Assembly: GCA_002391225.1 (NCBI GenBank)
Contig: DGRV01000022.1
Location: forward strand, 1-35,773
Reading direction: 5' to 3'
Length of the DNA stretch: 35,773 bases
From: Christensenella sp. UBA4379
GTDB lineage: Bacteria; Bacillota; Clostridia; Christensenellales; Aristaeellaceae
Shown: positions 8,625-15,460 of the stretch, piece by piece
Position numbering within the stretch: position 1 is the stretch's first letter
Layout of the letters: every line of letters starts with the position of its first letter
The notes under the pieces: generated by a model
Database searches by the model: none
What the model saw: the letters and a program-made list of their open reading frames with translations, nothing else
Told to the model about the DNA's origin: nothing
Position numbers and translations under genes: made by a program

Positions 8625-10034
8625 ATGCAGATCTTTGTCAACCTCCATCATCAGGACAGGCAGGACGGCAGCAGGGCCTTTCCCTTTGCCACGATCAGCC
8701 AGGCGGCCGCCCTGGCGAAACCCGGGGACGAAGTCGTCGTCTTTCCAGGCCTCTACCGGGAATGGGTGCGCCCGGCTCGGGGCGGTCAGGAGGACGCTGG
8801 CCGGATCACCTACCGGAGCTTCCTGCCCCGGGGCGCGGTGATTTCCGGCGCGGAGCCGGTGACCGGCTGGACCCTCCGGGACGGGGCGGTCTACGCCGCT
8901 TGTCTCCCCAGGGACTGGGCGGAGGCCCCGGAAACGGAGCCCCTGTACAGCAGGCCCGGCCTCTGCCGCATTGGCCGCCTCTATTGGAACGGGGAACCGC
9001 TCCAGGAAGCCCCTTCCCAGGAGGCCCTTCTTGGACAAAAAAACGCCTGGTTCTGTCAACAGGAAGAAGACCGGGCGGTGCTGCTGGTCCGCCTGGACGG
9101 GCGGGACCCCAGCGGCGAACAGATGGAGCTTTCCGTCCGCCCCGCCTGCTTTACCCAGGCGGACGGACAGGATGGCTTTCTCACCCTGTCCGGTTTCCGC
9201 ATGGAAAAGACCGCTCCCGCCCATCCCCTGGACGCCGCCGTCTCTCTGAATGGGGGCTCCATCCTCGAGGACTGCGAGGTGCGGGACAGTTTAGGCTCCG
9301 GCGTCGCCCTGACAGGGGACGAAGTTTCCCCCGTCCAGGTCCTGGGCTGTGAGATCCGCCGCTGCGAAAAGGCCGGGATCATCAGCCGCACCTCCGGCAT
9401 CTCCTGCGCCGTCAAAAACACCGCCGTTCACCACATTGGGCTTTCGGAAGGGCCGGACGCCGGCGGGATCGTCCTGTCCGGGCCTTCCCATGCCCTGATC
9501 AGCGGCTGCCACCTTCATCACTGCGCCGCCGGGCTTTCCGTCCGGGACGGCGGGGAAGTCCGCGTGTACGCAAATGCCTGCCACCATAACGGCGAAGACC
9601 TGCGGGCGGAGGCAGACCGCGCGCTGATCGACCATAACCTGTTTTTATCGCCCGGCGGTATCAGCGTTGACAGCCCCGGCGGATGTCTTTGCCGGAACCT
9701 GGCGGACGGCTCCTGCTGGATCAGCCGATCCCTGGAAAATAAAGACAATCTCTTCACAAAAGAAACGGATGTTCCATCGGGCAATCTGACCCCCGAATGC
9801 TTCCCGGATCCTTCCCGGCTTTCCGTCCGCGTTCTCGGCGGAGAGGGGCGCTGGGTGCTCAGCACCAATGTCTATTCCCTGCTGGAAGGTCTTCCAGCGG
9901 CCCCGGTGAAAGCGACCTCCCCCGATCTGCCTTCGGCAGATTATTTGGGCCTCAGAGAGGAAGGATATTTGCCCGGCCCCTTTGCCGACGGCACGCCGGG
10001 GGCCTGGATTTTAGGGCCCAGAAACTTGCCATAA
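8625..10034 (+). CDS. Parallel beta-helix protein resembling GH120 beta-xylosidases, short form
   Basis: A 469-aa right-handed parallel beta-helix protein. ATG 8625 has AAAGGAG seven bases upstream, immediately after the heptamer array. The N-terminal half (QDGSRAFPFATISQAAALAKPGDEVVVFPGLYREWVRP, RITYRSF) closely follows the pattern I recall for GH120 beta-xylosidase XylC. The helix rungs carry repeated polar motifs (LEDCEVRDS, VLGCEIRRC, ISGCHLHHC, IDHNLF). By recalled alignment the GH120 acid/base would be Glu329 (DLRAE). The nucleophile position falls next to Asp308 (GLSVRD), shifted by one residue, so catalysis is uncertain. GH120 members are about 640 aa, so this is markedly shorter. No signal peptide. 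It sits last in the GH2-GH39-GH67 row, consistent with a role in xylo-oligosaccharide breakdown. A polysaccharide-lyase-like function is the alternative. Confidence 0.7.
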   Translation: MQIFVNLHHQDRQDGSRAFPFATISQAAALAKPGDEVVVFPGLYREWVRPARGGQEDAGRITYRSFLPRGAVISGAEPVTGWTLRDGAVYAACLPRDWAEAPETEPLYSRPGLCRIGRLYWNGEPLQEAPSQEALLGQKNAWFCQQEEDRAVLLVRLDGRDPSGEQMELSVRPACFTQADGQDGFLTLSGFRMEKTAPAHPLDAAVSLNGGSILEDCEVRDSLGSGVALTGDEVSPVQVLGCEIRRCEKAGIISRTSGISCAVKNTAVHHIGLSEGPDAGGIVLSGPSHALISGCHLHHCAAGLSVRDGGEVRVYANACHHNGEDLRAEADRALIDHNLFLSPGGISVDSPGGCLCRNLADGSCWISRSLENKDNLFTKETDVPSGNLTPECFPDPSRLSVRVLGGEGRWVLSTNVYSLLEGLPAAPVKATSPDLPSADYLGLREEGYLPGPFADGTPGAWILGPRNLP

Positions 10035-10054
10035 CGCCGTCATTCTGTTATAAT
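10026..10054 (+). promoter_or_regulatory. Sigma-A type promoter of the LCP/sortase genes
   Basis: TTGCCA at 10026-10031, 17-bp spacer, TATAAT at 10049-10054 with an extended TGT immediately upstream. The -35 box overlaps the stop codon of the beta-helix gene. It lies 39 bases before the GTG start at 10093 and separates the cell-envelope genes from the glycosidase cluster. Confidence 0.8.
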
Positions 10055-10092
10055 GTCCCCATTCCAAAGCGCCCTGAAAAGGAGGGATTTCT

Positions 10093-11097
10093 GTGGCGTC
10101 ACGCAAAATGACCGATGAACACGGAAAAAAGCTGATCTGGCTGGTTCTCGCCCTGGCCCTGACCGTCGCGGCGATTCTGATAATCCCGGGTCTCCTGGAA
10201 AAGGAAGAGGAAATCGTCCATCAGCAGGCCAGCACGGATTTCGGCTCCCTGGTGAAAAAGGAATATAACGGCAAAACCTACGTCGTCCGCACCGGGCTGA
10301 CGCCAATCCTGCTGATCGGCGTGGACCGCGGAGAAAACGCCGTGGAGCAGTGGGGCTACCAGCAGGGCGGCCAGGCGGACTTTTTGCTGCTGATCGTCAT
10401 CGACTCGTCCGAAAAGAAGGTCCGCATGCTGCAGATCGACCGCGACACCATCACGGACGTGGAAACCCTGGGCGTTCTGGGCAACGTGATCGGCACAAGA
10501 AAGCTGCAGATTGCCCTGTCCCACAGCTACGGCAAAACGCCGCAGGACAACTGCAACTACACCATCCAGACCGTCAGCAACCTCCTGCAGGGCGAGCCGC
10601 TCGACCTGTATTTCTCCCTCAACATGGCTTCCGTCGCCAAGTTCAACGATCTGCTGGGCGGCGTCACCGTCACCATGCAGGAGGATCATACCCTGATCAA
10701 CCCCGCTTTCACCAAGGGCGCTACCCTGCACCTGATGGGGCAGGACGCCTATGATTACGTCCATTCCCGCCAGTATGTGGACGACGGCACCAACGTCTCC
10801 CGTATGGCCCGCCAGCGCAACTACATGCTGGCCGCCAAGGACACGCTGCTTTCCCGCCTCAAGGAGAGCGGCTTTGTGGACACCCTGTTTGACACCCTGG
10901 GCAGCGACCTGGTGACCAACGTCTCCAGGGGCCGGCTGATCAACGAGGCCGCCAAGGCATCCCAGTACGAGGTTGAAGAAATCACCCAGATGGTCGGCGA
11001 ACGCCGCATCGGCGTGGACGGCTATATGGAATTTTACGCCGACGAGCAGTTCCTGATCGACTGGGTGCTGTCCGTCTTCTACAGAGAATACAAATAA
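10093..11097 (+). CDS. LytR-CpsA-Psr (LCP) family membrane-anchored protein
   Basis: A 334-aa type II membrane protein. LCP proteins transfer lipid-linked glycopolymers (wall teichoic acid, capsule) to peptidoglycan. GTG start at 10093 with AAAAGGAGGG about eight bases upstream. One transmembrane helix (about 14-34, LIWLVLALALTVAAILIIPGLL) is followed by an extracytoplasmic LCP domain (about 70-235). That domain contains ILLIGVDR, QADFLLLIVID, MLQIDRDTI, LSHSYG and the final YVHSRQYV-RMARQRNYMLA segment that includes family Arg residues. The loop DVETLGVLGNV replaces the usual V.IPG.G stretch, so it belongs to a divergent clostridial branch. The sortase gene begins 17 bases downstream, suggesting one transcript and a shared role in cell-surface assembly. 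Confidence 0.88.
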   Translation: MASRKMTDEHGKKLIWLVLALALTVAAILIIPGLLEKEEEIVHQQASTDFGSLVKKEYNGKTYVVRTGLTPILLIGVDRGENAVEQWGYQQGGQADFLLLIVIDSSEKKVRMLQIDRDTITDVETLGVLGNVIGTRKLQIALSHSYGKTPQDNCNYTIQTVSNLLQGEPLDLYFSLNMASVAKFNDLLGGVTVTMQEDHTLINPAFTKGATLHLMGQDAYDYVHSRQYVDDGTNVSRMARQRNYMLAAKDTLLSRLKESGFVDTLFDTLGSDLVTNVSRGRLINEAAKASQYEVEEITQMVGERRIGVDGYMEFYADEQFLIDWVLSVFYREYK

Positions 11098-11114
11098 TCC
11101 CCGGAGGATTTTTC

Positions 11115-12125
11115 ATGTCTCAGCACCCGTCCGGGCAGGAGCCCGACCACCGCTACACCCCGCGCCAGCAGAAAACCGAAAAAAAGCATCTGAAACGCGC
11201 CTGCACCGTCCTGGCAGGCGTTTTCGCTCTGCTGCTGATCTACGGCGGGGCGCAGCTCATTTTAAAGCAGCGGGACACGGCCCGCACCGAAGCTCTGAAC
11301 CAGGAAAACCGCACCCTGCTGGGCACGGACAGCCCGGCCGCTACCGCGGTTCCCGCACAGTCTCCCCTTCCCTCCCCCGAGGCACAGGAAACGCCGGCCC
11401 CAGCCCCCGAGGCCACGCCGGAAAAAACGGCGGAGCCCACGCAGGCCCCTTCCGTCCGCCTCGTCAAAGGGTCCGCTTCCCCGCGGCCCCCGGTGCGGGG
11501 AATGTTTGACGACCTGATCGCCAAAAACGCCGATACGGTCGGCTGGCTCAAAACCGACGCCGTTTACCGGATTGATTTCGCCGTGGTGCAGAGCGACAAC
11601 GCCTTCTACATGAACCACGACTTCAGCAAGGCGTCCAACCGGGAAGGGGCCGCCTTTCTGGACGAGACCAATTCTCTCTGGCCCCGGGACGATCATCTGA
11701 TCATCTATGCCCACAACATGAAGAGCGGCTCCATGTTCGGGGAGCTCAACGCCCTGAGCAACCCGGAAACCCTGCGCCAAAAGCCCTTCACCGCCCTGGA
11801 TACCCTGTATGAGCACGGCGACTATGTCCCCTTCGCCGTCATCAACTGCGACGTGACGGATCCCAGGGCGGACAATTATTTCAACTTCTACGTCCTCAAT
11901 TTCAGGACGACCGGGGAGTTTGACAGCTTTCTGGCCCGGGCCAGGGAGCTGTCCCTGGTGGACCTGAGCGCCGTGGACGTTCGGGTGGACGACCCGCTGC
12001 TCACCCTCTCTACCTGCTTTGACGAAGCCAACCAGACCCGTTTCATCGTCATGCTCCGAAAGCTCCGGGCCGACGAAACCCGGGAATCGGTCCAGGCGAA
12101 ATATTTTTCCAACGAAGCAAAATAA
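11115..12125 (+). CDS. srtB: Class B sortase
   Basis: A 336-aa membrane-anchored transpeptidase that cleaves a C-terminal sorting signal and links the protein to the cell wall or to pilin. ATG 11115 follows CCGGAGGA. Layout: basic cytoplasmic tail (1-28), transmembrane helix (about 29-50), Pro/Ala/Glu/Thr-rich linker (about 73-128, TPAPAPEATPEKT), then the sortase B barrel. Catalytic residues: His200 in IIYAHNMKSGSMFGEL, Cys301 in LTLSTCFDE, Arg309 in QTRFIVMLR. The NMKSGSMFG segment and the long helix after the His are class B traits. No protein with a recognisable sorting signal (LPXTG or NPQTN type) lies in the window, so its substrate is elsewhere. It is probably cotranscribed with the LCP gene. 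Confidence 0.93.
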   Translation: MSQHPSGQEPDHRYTPRQQKTEKKHLKRACTVLAGVFALLLIYGGAQLILKQRDTARTEALNQENRTLLGTDSPAATAVPAQSPLPSPEAQETPAPAPEATPEKTAEPTQAPSVRLVKGSASPRPPVRGMFDDLIAKNADTVGWLKTDAVYRIDFAVVQSDNAFYMNHDFSKASNREGAAFLDETNSLWPRDDHLIIYAHNMKSGSMFGELNALSNPETLRQKPFTALDTLYEHGDYVPFAVINCDVTDPRADNYFNFYVLNFRTTGEFDSFLARARELSLVDLSAVDVRVDDPLLTLSTCFDEANQTRFIVMLRKLRADETRESVQAKYFSNEAK

Positions 12126-12188
12126 CGGACGGCGGCCGGGGCGGTCTTCCAGCTCATCGCGGTCCGCAATCAGAAAAGGAACAAACCG

Positions 12189-13403
12189 ATGTTTTCATTT
12201 ATCAAAAAGCTGGACAAGCCGGACCGTCGGGTGCTGACCGCCTGTTTCCTGCTGTTTGTATCCAGCGGTTTCCTGGCGCTGACCATGGGCAGCGCCCTCC
12301 CTGCCCTGTCTGACGCCTACCAGCTTTCGGACAGCTTTTCCGGCCTGCTTTTGTCCTTCCATTCCGCCGGCAACCTGCTGGCCGGGCTGGTGTCCGGGCT
12401 GATCCCGGTGTACCTGGGGCAGAAGCGCTCCATCATCCTGCTTTCCTCCCTGGGCTTCCTGGGCTACAGCCTGATCACCATGACCGGCGTGCCCGCCCTG
12501 CTGGTAGCGGCGTTTTTCATCATCGGCTTTGGCCGGGGCTCGATCACCAACTTTACCAACCGGCAGGCCAACCTCCTGTCCGGCGGCAGCCCCGCGGCCA
12601 CCAACCTGCTACACGCCTGCTTCGCCGTCGGCGCGATCATCGCCCCGCTGCTGTTCCACGCCCTTTCCACCGCAATTTCCTGGCGGGCGGGCATTTTCGC
12701 GGTGGTGCTGATCTGCGTTGCCGTCTGGGGCAACCTCTTCAGGATCCGCATCAAAAACGACCGGATGAACCGCAAGGACAAGACCAACACCACCCTGGTC
12801 TTCCTCAAAAACCCGTCCTTCCTGATCCTGGTGGGCATGATGTTCTGCTACCTGGCCTCTGAGTACGCGGTGAATGGCTGGCTGGTCACCTACATCCAGA
12901 GCCGGGAGGAGCTGCTCTCCGCCCTGACGGCCGGCGGGATGACGCTGAGCGCCTTCAGCCAGATGATGGCCACCCTGCTGTGGACCGTCATGCTGACCGG
13001 CCGGCTGATCTGCGCCGCCATCGCCCCGAAGGTGGGCCAGAAAAAGCTGATGATGTTCGCCTCCTTCGGGATGGCGCTCTTCTACGCCCTGATGCTGCGC
13101 GCCCCGTCCGTTGCCCTGGTGGCCGTCTCCGTGGCCGGCCTGGGCCTGTGCATGGCGGGCATCTGCCCGATGATCTATTCGGACGCGGCGATCTTCACCA
13201 ACGCCTATCCGCTGGCCACCTCCTTCCTGCTGGCATTAGGATCCCTGGGCGGGATCGTCATGCCGACCCTGGTCGGCACCCTGGCGGACCGGAGCGGTTT
13301 TTCCGCCGGCATGGGGGCGATTTTCGTCACCATCGTCCTGCTGGTGGTTTTCTCCGTGCTGAACGTCACGGTGCCCACCAGAAAGCCGGAGCAAAGCGAA
13401 TAA
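12189..13403 (+). CDS. MFS transporter
   Basis: A 404-aa permease with twelve predicted membrane helices. The loop after helix 2 (GLIPVYLGQKRSIIL) is the major-facilitator motif A region. FIIGFGRGSITNFTNRQANLL in helix 4 and the matching loop in the second half (AAIAPKVGQKKLMMF) support the internal two-fold repeat. ATG 12189 follows AGAAAAGGAAC. Substrate unknown: sugar, drug or peptide export are all possible. The gene ends about 65 bases before the RiPP promoter, so a functional link with the peptide locus is conceivable but not shown; its own promoter was not seen and it may continue the LCP/sortase transcript. Confidence 0.85.
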   Translation: MFSFIKKLDKPDRRVLTACFLLFVSSGFLALTMGSALPALSDAYQLSDSFSGLLLSFHSAGNLLAGLVSGLIPVYLGQKRSIILLSSLGFLGYSLITMTGVPALLVAAFFIIGFGRGSITNFTNRQANLLSGGSPAATNLLHACFAVGAIIAPLLFHALSTAISWRAGIFAVVLICVAVWGNLFRIRIKNDRMNRKDKTNTTLVFLKNPSFLILVGMMFCYLASEYAVNGWLVTYIQSREELLSALTAGGMTLSAFSQMMATLLWTVMLTGRLICAAIAPKVGQKKLMMFASFGMALFYALMLRAPSVALVAVSVAGLGLCMAGICPMIYSDAAIFTNAYPLATSFLLALGSLGGIVMPTLVGTLADRSGFSAGMGAIFVTIVLLVVFSVLNVTVPTRKPEQSE

Positions 13404-13468
13404 AGCTGAATCCTCAAAATCTGCCGCCTTTGATATTGACTAGGTGAATCGGATTTGTGCAAGAATCA

Positions 13469-13497
13469 TTGACATCGGCCGGCGATTGTGATATATT
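13469..13497 (+). promoter_or_regulatory. Strong sigma-A promoter of the RiPP locus
   Basis: TTGACA at 13469-13474, 17-bp spacer, TATATT at 13492-13497, with an extended TGA directly before the -10 box. A leader of roughly 80 nt follows before the precursor ATG. This is among the closest-to-consensus promoters in the window and suggests high expression of the peptide. Confidence 0.85.
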
Positions 13498-13534
13498 TTC
13501 TGTAATTCAGGCTGAAAGAAAGTGTTTTCGCGTA

Positions 13535-13556
13535 GGAGGTCACTGAAAGCACCTCC
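13535..13556 (+). promoter_or_regulatory. Leader hairpin that pairs an SD-like sequence
   Basis: GGAGGT (13535-13540) and ACCTCC (13551-13556) can pair across a 10-nt loop in the untranslated leader of the precursor gene. The left arm is a perfect Shine-Dalgarno-like sequence but is too far from the precursor ATG at 13587 to serve it. The used site is probably AAAGGGAG at 13569-13576. A GTG at 13557, right after the hairpin, is in frame with the precursor. Confidence 0.4.
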
Positions 13557-13586
13557 GTGCAGAAAGTTGAAAGGGAGTGCTCTCTC

Positions 13587-13736
13587 ATGGAAAATTATGA
13601 AAAACCGGTCATGGAGATCGTAGAGCTGGATCAGGACGACATCATTGTGACCAGCGCCGGCTGCATCATCGTATCTCAGACAGTCAACTGGTCGGACGGC
13701 GCAGGCAACTCGTATTCCACCACCGTCCACGAATGA
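13587..13736 (+). CDS. RiPP precursor peptide, 49 aa
   Basis: A small gene coding for a 49-residue peptide. ATG 13587 has AAAGGGAG upstream and a strong promoter about 90 bases before it. The first half is a leader of the type MENYEKPVMEIVELDQDD, a pattern I recognise from many small peptides of Clostridia. The hydrophobic IIVT turn leads into a core of about 27 residues that starts SAGC and ends STTVHE. The core has one Cys (residue 25), one Trp in NWSDG, one Tyr in NSYST and a Thr/Ser/Gly/Asn-rich tail. It is immediately followed by a hairpin, a radical-SAM/SPASM maturase and a PqqD-like protein, which is the standard gene order for a radical-SAM-modified peptide. The modification, cleavage site and activity are not known. 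Unlike Cys-rich peptides of related loci, it has a single Cys. Confidence 0.75.
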   Translation: MENYEKPVMEIVELDQDDIIVTSAGCIIVSQTVNWSDGAGNSYSTTVHE

Positions 13737-13753
13737 CATACCGTGAATCACTT

Positions 13754-13781
13754 AATAACAGGCCCGAAAAGGCCTGTTATT
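13754..13781 (+). terminator. Hairpin between precursor and maturase genes (attenuator)
   Basis: Perfect 11-bp stem AATAACAGGCC / GGCCTGTTATT with a CGAAAA loop, 17 bases after the precursor stop codon. Only a short T-run follows, so it probably gives partial termination or protects the 3' end of the precursor mRNA. Either would keep peptide transcript in excess over maturase transcript. Confidence 0.7.
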
Positions 13782-13821
13782 GCTTTCCGGGAACTCCAAG
13801 AAAGGCGGAGGTGATCAGGCG

Positions 13822-15123
13822 GTGATCAAAGAGATCAAACCCATGGATCCGCTGATCCGAAAGCTCCTGCCGCCGCAGTCCCCCCGGCCGGGCACCGTCT
13901 ACCGGCCTTCCCAGTTCGTGCTGAAGGCGGATGGGCTGATCTGGAACACGCTGACCCAGCAGTGCCTGGAAGCGGATCTGCCCGAAAGCGCCCAGGCGGG
14001 CAAGGGCTTTGACGACCTGATCCGCAGTTGCTTCCTGGTCCCTCTGGAACGGGATGAATGCCGCTTCTACCAGGGCCTGTTCGCCCTGGTCCGCGCCTGC
14101 CAGAAAAAAAAGGGCGTCCGCAGCTACACCATCCTGCCGACCCTGGCCTGCAACGCCCGTTGCGTCTACTGCTACGAGCAGGACATGCCCCAGACCAGCA
14201 TGAGCCCGGAAACCGTCCAGCAGACCCTCCGATATCTCCTCGCCACGCACGGGCCGGAGCCGGTCCGGATCGACTGGTTCGGCGGGGAGCCGCTGCTGCG
14301 CCCCGACATCCTGGATCAGATCTGCGAAGGCCTGACGAAGGCCGGCGTCCCCTATCAGTCGTCCATGATTTCCAACGGCAGCCTGGTCACCCCGGGGCTG
14401 ATCGGGAAAATGACCGGCCTGTGGCGTCTGAACCGCATACAGATTTCCATGGACGGAGCGGAAGCGGACTATGTAAAAAGAAAGCGCTATCTTTTAGCGC
14501 AGGACAATTATCACCGAGTGCTGTCCGCCGTCTCCCAGATGGGGCGGGCGGGGATCCGCGTGACGGTCCGCATCAACGTGGACCAAGAGAACCTGGATGG
14601 GCTGAACGATTTTCTCCGGGACCTGGACAGCACTGTGCCGGAAAAACAATTCGTGTCCGTATACTTCTGCCCCCTGAACGAGGTACGCATGGGCAGCGGC
14701 GATCTGGCCGTGTGGACCCGGCTGCATGACATTCAGGCCGATTTTCGGACCGCTGGCTTCAACGTTTCCGCCTCCCTGCTGGGAGACGGACGCTTCCGCG
14801 CCTTCCACTGCATAGCGGACAGCGGAAACGTGGTGATCTGCCCAGACGGGAGCCTCTATGCCTGTGAGCACTGCCCCAGGGAAGCCCGCATCGGCGACAT
14901 CTGGAACGGCGTCACGGACACGGCCGCCCGGGACGCTTTCTGCCGCACCGACCAGGTGCGGGATAACTGCCACGCCTGCCCCTACCTCCCCCTCTGCACC
15001 CCCTTCGCCGCCTGTCCGGTGAAGGACACCCACTGCCGGGAGATCCGGGACCTGCAAGTGCAGGGGGTCTTTCAAGAAATGCGCCTGGGAAAACTCCAGG
15101 ATCAGAATACGCAGCTTTGCTGA
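13822..15123 (+). CDS. Radical SAM/SPASM peptide maturase
   Basis: A 433-aa iron-sulfur enzyme likely to modify the preceding peptide. Start chosen: GTG 13822, with GGAGGTGAT (13807-13815) six bases upstream. ATG 13843 is a weaker alternative, and the longer open frame lacks a start signal. Residues 1-100 form an N-terminal region seen in clostridial peptide maturases. The radical-SAM core has the cluster motif Cys110-x3-Cys114-x2-Cys117 (CNARCVYCYEQ), WFGGEPLL (SAM binding), SMISNGSL and QISMDGA. The C-terminal SPASM domain has HCIADSGNVVICPDGSLYAC and CHACPYLPLCTPFAAC, ligands for two auxiliary 4Fe-4S clusters. The last motif is CX2CX5CX5C rather than the usual CX2CX5CX3C. It may be related to the maturases of Cys-rich clostridial peptides (CcpM type), but the single-Cys substrate argues for a different chemistry. 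A PqqD-like gene follows 14 bases later. Confidence 0.9.
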   Translation: MIKEIKPMDPLIRKLLPPQSPRPGTVYRPSQFVLKADGLIWNTLTQQCLEADLPESAQAGKGFDDLIRSCFLVPLERDECRFYQGLFALVRACQKKKGVRSYTILPTLACNARCVYCYEQDMPQTSMSPETVQQTLRYLLATHGPEPVRIDWFGGEPLLRPDILDQICEGLTKAGVPYQSSMISNGSLVTPGLIGKMTGLWRLNRIQISMDGAEADYVKRKRYLLAQDNYHRVLSAVSQMGRAGIRVTVRINVDQENLDGLNDFLRDLDSTVPEKQFVSVYFCPLNEVRMGSGDLAVWTRLHDIQADFRTAGFNVSASLLGDGRFRAFHCIADSGNVVICPDGSLYACEHCPREARIGDIWNGVTDTAARDAFCRTDQVRDNCHACPYLPLCTPFAACPVKDTHCREIRDLQVQGVFQEMRLGKLQDQNTQLC

Positions 15124-15137
15124 AAGAAAGGTTACCT

Positions 15138-15398
15138 ATGAAGCTCAAATCTGTATTTATCACCCAAAATGTAGAAGACACTCAGTTTTTGGTGCCCGTG
15201 GGCAGCGACGCCTTCAGCGGCGTGGTCCGCAGCAACCGGACCGCCGCCTTTATCGTAGACTGCCTGAAAAACGAGACCACGAAGGAGGAGATCGTCGACG
15301 CGATGTGCCAGAAGTACAGCGTGAGCCGCGAGGTGGTCGCCCAGGACGTGGACCGGATCCTCGACTTCCTCCGGAAAATCGACGCCATCGAGGAATAA
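15138..15398 (+). CDS. PqqD-like peptide chaperone (RiPP recognition element)
   Basis: An 86-aa protein of the PqqD superfamily. Its winged-helix fold binds the leader of a precursor peptide and presents it to the radical-SAM enzyme. ATG 15138 has GAAAGAAAGG upstream; the frame is open a little earlier but overlaps the maturase end. Family pattern: a beta-rich N-terminus (FLVPVGSDAFSGVVRSNRTAAFIVDCL), then NETTKEEIVDAMCQKYSVSREVVAQDVDRILDFLRKIDAI, the helical part with the typical D-V-x-x-(I/F)-L ending. It is a stand-alone domain, as in PqqD and many SPASM-linked loci. It closes the operon and is followed by a strong terminator. Confidence 0.88.
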   Translation: MKLKSVFITQNVEDTQFLVPVGSDAFSGVVRSNRTAAFIVDCLKNETTKEEIVDAMCQKYSVSREVVAQDVDRILDFLRKIDAIEE

Positions 15399-15426
15399 CC
15401 GCCTTCTGTAAAAGGATATATCATTG

Positions 15427-15457
15427 AAAAAGGACTGCCGTCACAGCAGTCCTTTTT
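15427..15457. terminator. Bidirectional intrinsic terminator between the RiPP locus and hslU
   Basis: Perfect 12-bp stem AAAAAGGACTGC / GCAGTCCTTTTT with a 7-nt loop. A T-run on each strand makes it suited to stop both the rightward RiPP transcript and the leftward hslVU transcript, whose stop codon is four bases away. Confidence 0.92.
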
Positions 15458-15460
15458 GCA

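Noticed and set aside
8532..9224. Minus-strand frame ending in GEWRVES-like peptide repeats
   Set aside because: The peptide repeat is just the heptamer array translated, and the rest is antisense to the beta-helix enzyme.
13557..13736. Longer RiPP precursor starting at GTG 13557
   Set aside because: The in-frame GTG adds ten residues but its nearest SD is 17 bases away and paired in a hairpin; ATG 13587 has a suitably placed site and gives the normal YEKP leader start.
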